NCBI GenBank assembly: GCA_008636095.1
Contig: VSJD01000043.1
Span: 1-7,633, forward strand
Source: Kiritimatiellota bacterium
GTDB taxonomy: Bacteria > Verrucomicrobiota > Kiritimatiellia > JAAZAB01
Direction of reading: 5' to 3'
Length of the DNA: 7,633 nt
Positions 5,732-7,633 of this stretch are shown in pieces; position 1 is the stretch's first letter; each line of letters starts with the position of its first letter. Under the pieces are notes generated by a model, which saw nothing but the letters and a program-made list of their open reading frames with translations, did no database searches and was not told the origin of the DNA. The position numbers and the translations under genes are program-made.

Positions 5732-5794
5732 GCTGTGATCCGTGATTAGTTGTCAGTCCGGCGTTCGGTCTCCGGCGTCTGTCGTCTGTCGTCA
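5732..5794. repeat. Period-7 repeat tract filling the gap between two genes
   Basis: The 65-base gap between the YidD-fusion stop codon and the next gene is almost entirely a degenerate heptad array of about nine units. The right half is the clearest (GGCGTTC, GGTCTCC, GGCGTCT, then two GTCGTCT-type units); the left half has the related pair GCTGTGA and TCCGTGA. The array runs into the stop codon at 5792-5794, as the array at 4791-4825 does with its gene. Confidence 0.55.
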
Positions 5795-6616
5795 TTCCCC
5801 CAGCCACCAATCATGATCGCTCAGCGGATCGGCATAATACCATTTTCCATTCACATCCACGGGATGCTCGGCCGCCGCCACCACGCTGGGCTCGCGGAAA
5901 AAGCGATCCGCAGTAAGCGCCAGGCCCAGCACCCCATGTTTCTGGAAAGCCTGACGCGCGTATTCCGAACAGTTCGGACGCAATGAACAGCGCTCACCCA
6001 GCGCCGGGCGAATCTGGCTTCGATAAAACGCGATCCCCCACTGGCCGGGCAGGCCCAGCCAGGAGTCAGACGTGTGATCAGGCGCCAGCCGGCACTCATC
6101 AATGATGTCCCAGGTATAGAGCGCGCGCAGGGTTCGTACCTGCGGCTTTACTTCGGGATATTCTTTTGCCAATTCCGGATGCTGGTTCAGGAACAAGGCC
6201 AGGGAACAACCCGAGCGTACGGATAACTCGGTAACCTCAGTTTTATCAAACACCTGGCGGAACCCGTTAAACGCGCTCCGCCAGTCACCGGCGCGCCACA
6301 TGGCCCGCGCCCATTCATAGCGCGCGGTCAAGGCTACGGTAGGTGGGACCGCCAGATCCTCGGCCAAGACACGCAGGACCTCCCGGCTGTCTAATCCCAT
6401 GCGCTGTTCGGCCAGCGCTTTTAACAGCCGGGCATCCGGCGAAGCAGGATATTCCTGCAACTGCCGCCGACATTCCAAGCGGCAAGCCGGCCAATTGCTC
6501 TCAGCAAACAGGTCCGCGGCCAGGGCCAATGATACGGATGTCTGGGCATGCGCATTAAGCAAAAAGCCAAAGACAAAGAGAACACAGCCACAAAAATGCA
6601 CAAGATTCACAAACAT
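5792..6616 (-). CDS. Exported TPR-like protein with a C-terminal YidD domain
   Basis: The 274-residue product opens with a signal peptide (hydrophobic core VLFVFGFLL, likely cut after NAHA) and continues with helical TPR-like sequence to about residue 165. Residues 190-243 match the YidD family: FYRSQIRPALGERCS, then LRPNCSEYARQAFQKHG and a conserved LGLALTADRFFREP. Cys210 and Cys216 fit the two family cysteines; the third family cysteine (RCHP motif) is replaced in FREP. A family-like DP follows in YYADPL (263-264). YidD is normally 70-90 residues, cytoplasmic and peripheral to the inner membrane, where it aids YidC-dependent insertion. A signal peptide and TPR-like region are unexpected. 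The first 40 or so mature residues resemble those of the next gene (shared LxLAxxL and LExRRxL). The ATG has no clear ribosome site. It sits between a LolA-like and a TPR/TM2-like gene. Confidence 0.82.
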   Translation of the reverse strand: MFVNLVHFCGCVLFVFGFLLNAHAQTSVSLALAADLFAESNWPACRLECRRQLQEYPASPDARLLKALAEQRMGLDSREVLRVLAEDLAVPPTVALTARYEWARAMWRAGDWRSAFNGFRQVFDKTEVTELSVRSGCSLALFLNQHPELAKEYPEVKPQVRTLRALYTWDIIDECRLAPDHTSDSWLGLPGQWGIAFYRSQIRPALGERCSLRPNCSEYARQAFQKHGVLGLALTADRFFREPSVVAAAEHPVDVNGKWYYADPLSDHDWWLGE

Positions 6617-6649
6617 GATAAATTATTGCTCTTTTTTGTGCTTTTTGTG
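6589..6649. repeat. Inverted repeat around the YidD-fusion start codon
   Basis: CACAAAAATGCACAA at 6589-6603 has a near-perfect inverted partner at 6636-6649 (one base shorter). The arms are 32 bases apart and enclose the ATG at 6616. Both arms consist of CACAAA-type iterated sequence (on the other strand TTTTTGTG), and the left arm is coding for the signal peptide. In the RNA the arms could pair and hide the start. Confidence 0.45.
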
Positions 6650-6670
6650 TCCGTCAGTTGGCGGATGGCA

Positions 6671-6710
6671 ATTTTGTCCGCCACAGGCGGATCCGCTTCT
6701 GGCGGAAAAT
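6671..6710 (-). repeat. Compound GGCGGA palindrome after the LolA-like gene
   Basis: A stem TCCGCC, loop ACA, GGCGGA (6677-6691) lies inside a larger one in which ATTTT..CCGCC (6671-6682) can pair with GGCGGAAAAT (6701-6710). GCGGATCCGC at its centre is itself palindromic. It begins seven bases after the stop codon of the minus-strand LolA-like gene, where it could end or stabilise the transcript; no T-run follows. It belongs to the same hairpin type as 170-184 and 1439-1455. Confidence 0.5.
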
Positions 6711-6716
6711 TCCGGT

Positions 6717-7610
6717 TCACTTAACTTGCGGCTGCTTGGGGATCTCGTTGGTCAGCTTGTTGAAATCATCCACGAAGTCCACCTTCGGGAAAAATGCCGC
6801 GGCGTCAAAAAGCCCGGCGGTAATCGGCTTGTTGATGATGAGATTGTCGAACCGGCGTGTTTCGCGCACGGTATTGGCGCCGAAGTAGGCGGTACCCTGC
6901 TGAAGGCCGGCGAGCCAACACGTGTCCGTAACTTTCTTAAAATCGCTATATTCAACCTGGGCGGTCAGATTTTTCATTTCCGGCGTTTTGAAAAACTCGA
7001 TGCGCGCCAGGCGCCCTTCAGAATCACAGGCCAGGACCACGAATACCCGCTCCCGTGCGTAGCCGCGCCGCACCGGATAGTCGGATACACCGTCCAGCGG
7101 AATTTCCGGGACACCCTTGAGACGCAATAAATGCTCCATGGCGCTCCCGGGTACGGACTTCTGCATGATGCTCCATTCCCCCTCGAGCTTGGTCAGGGGA
7201 CAGGAAAAGCCTTTGGCCATGCCCTCCACGTAATAGTAAAATTGCCGGCCATCGGCAATGATACGCCGCCGAATCGGCGCAATATTTTCGACATGCATCC
7301 GGTCCGGCCGCTGGTAATACACCTGACTGAGCAGGGTCGCCGTTTTGCCATCCACCTCGCTGGTTTTACGGACCCGGCAACTGACGGACTCGACCTGGGT
7401 ATAACTCGAGCAGAGCTTCTCGGCCAAGGTCGGCTCAGCGGCTTGCGCGGCATTCGCTCCAAGCAAGCCGGTGACAACAAACATTGCAAAAAATAATTCA
7501 CCAAAGCCCGGTAGTTTTTTTACCACGGATGAACACGGATCCCGACCTCGCAAAGAGTCGGGACGGATACCGGCAAGGAGGAAGGAGAACACCTTTGTTT
7601 TTTTAATCAT
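6717..7610 (-). CDS. Exported LolA-like (lipoprotein-carrier fold) protein
   Basis: From about residue 58 of the 297-residue frame the sequence reads as a LolA/RseB-type half-barrel protein: LAEKLCSSYTQVESVSCRVRKT, then LLSQVYYQRPDRMHVEN, IIADGRQFYYYVEG, and late segments ARIEFFKTPEMKN and KPITAGLFDAAAFFPKVDFVDDF. LolA-like proteins bind acyl chains in the periplasm; whether this one carries lipoproteins or another lipid is unknown. A signal peptide ends at about NAAQA|AEP. The start is uncertain: ATG 7610 adds a stretch crossing a CACGGAT repeat and a palindromic repeat; GTG 7526 gives the classic MVKKLPGFGELFFAMF signal; ATG 7484 gives a short one without positive charge. I report the longest frame. 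It is first of three exported-protein genes, 100 bases before the YidD fusion. No lipobox is seen. Confidence 0.68.
   Translation of the reverse strand: MIKKTKVFSFLLAGIRPDSLRGRDPCSSVVKKLPGFGELFFAMFVVTGLLGANAAQAAEPTLAEKLCSSYTQVESVSCRVRKTSEVDGKTATLLSQVYYQRPDRMHVENIAPIRRRIIADGRQFYYYVEGMAKGFSCPLTKLEGEWSIMQKSVPGSAMEHLLRLKGVPEIPLDGVSDYPVRRGYARERVFVVLACDSEGRLARIEFFKTPEMKNLTAQVEYSDFKKVTDTCWLAGLQQGTAYFGANTVRETRRFDNLIINKPITAGLFDAAAFFPKVDFVDDFNKLTNEIPKQPQVK
7518..7562. repeat. CACGGAT direct repeat and palindromic repeat (copy 2) in the LolA-like 5' region
   Basis: CACGGAT occurs twice with three bases between (7524-7540), followed at once by CCCGACCTC, four bases and AGAGTCGGG (7541-7562), the second copy of the palindrome at 5622-5643. 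If the gene starts at 7610 this DNA is translated in frame (including RPDSLRGRD); if it starts at 7526 or 7484 the palindrome is leader sequence. Confidence 0.55.
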
Positions 7611-7633
7611 TTTATCTTTATCCGTGAAATCAG

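Noticed and set aside
5723..5732. CCATATATGG palindrome at the TPR/TM2-like start codon as an operator
   Set aside because: A ten-base AT-rich palindrome can arise by chance and no regulator gene or second copy is present.
6399..7130. 243-residue plus-strand frame opposite the LolA-like and YidD genes
   Set aside because: It is antisense to two genes with clear signatures and has no recognisable domain; a shadow frame in GC-rich DNA.

Overview
The window looks like a chromosomal stretch from an uncultured, GC-rich Gram-negative bacterium. All eight genes I accept lie on the minus strand. Gram-negative is inferred from three genes with export signals, one of them LolA-like. The many short iterated repeats at gene edges (TGTTCGG-, ACGGTTC- and GAGATCA-type tracts, and CCGCC/GGCGG hairpins) recall genomes of the PVC group such as Kiritimatiellota. 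That placement is from memory of similar sequence and is weak.

Layout, left to right. 1-425: no gene, a cluster of small palindromes. 426-1310: a five-bladed beta-propeller glycosidase related to GH43. 1311-1661: no gene, dominated by a 173-nt foldback. 1662-2579: a CPBP (CAAX-protease-like) membrane protease. 2585-2819: an inverted-repeat element that fills almost the whole gap to the next gene. 2819-3796: a family 2 glycosyltransferase of the polyprenyl-phosphate sugar transferase type. 3983-4676: an overlapping pair, a minimal nucleotidyltransferase followed by a 63-residue helical protein. 4824-7610: three genes for exported proteins, in transcription order a LolA-like protein, a signal peptide-TPR-like-YidD fusion, and a signal peptide-TPR-like protein with a TM2/DUF5683-like membrane domain.

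The most unusual biology is the 4824-7610 cassette. YidD is normally a small cytoplasmic-side helper of membrane protein insertion, but here it sits at the end of a protein with a signal peptide. Its neighbour has a similar N-terminal layout and a membrane domain, and a LolA-like protein comes first. This suggests an envelope-assembly or maturation module that I do not recognise as described. The second candidate is the translationally coupled nucleotidyltransferase/small-protein pair, which has the layout of a toxin-antitoxin unit and appears to be read from a leaderless promoter.

A third theme is repeat ecology. Degenerate period-7 repeat tracts run up to or into the stop codons of two genes and lie beside a third. 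A palindromic repeat is present in frame within the reading frames of two neighbouring genes. Several hairpins of the TCCGCC-N3-GGCGGA type are scattered across the gaps. Names rest on motifs read by eye; no database search was possible.
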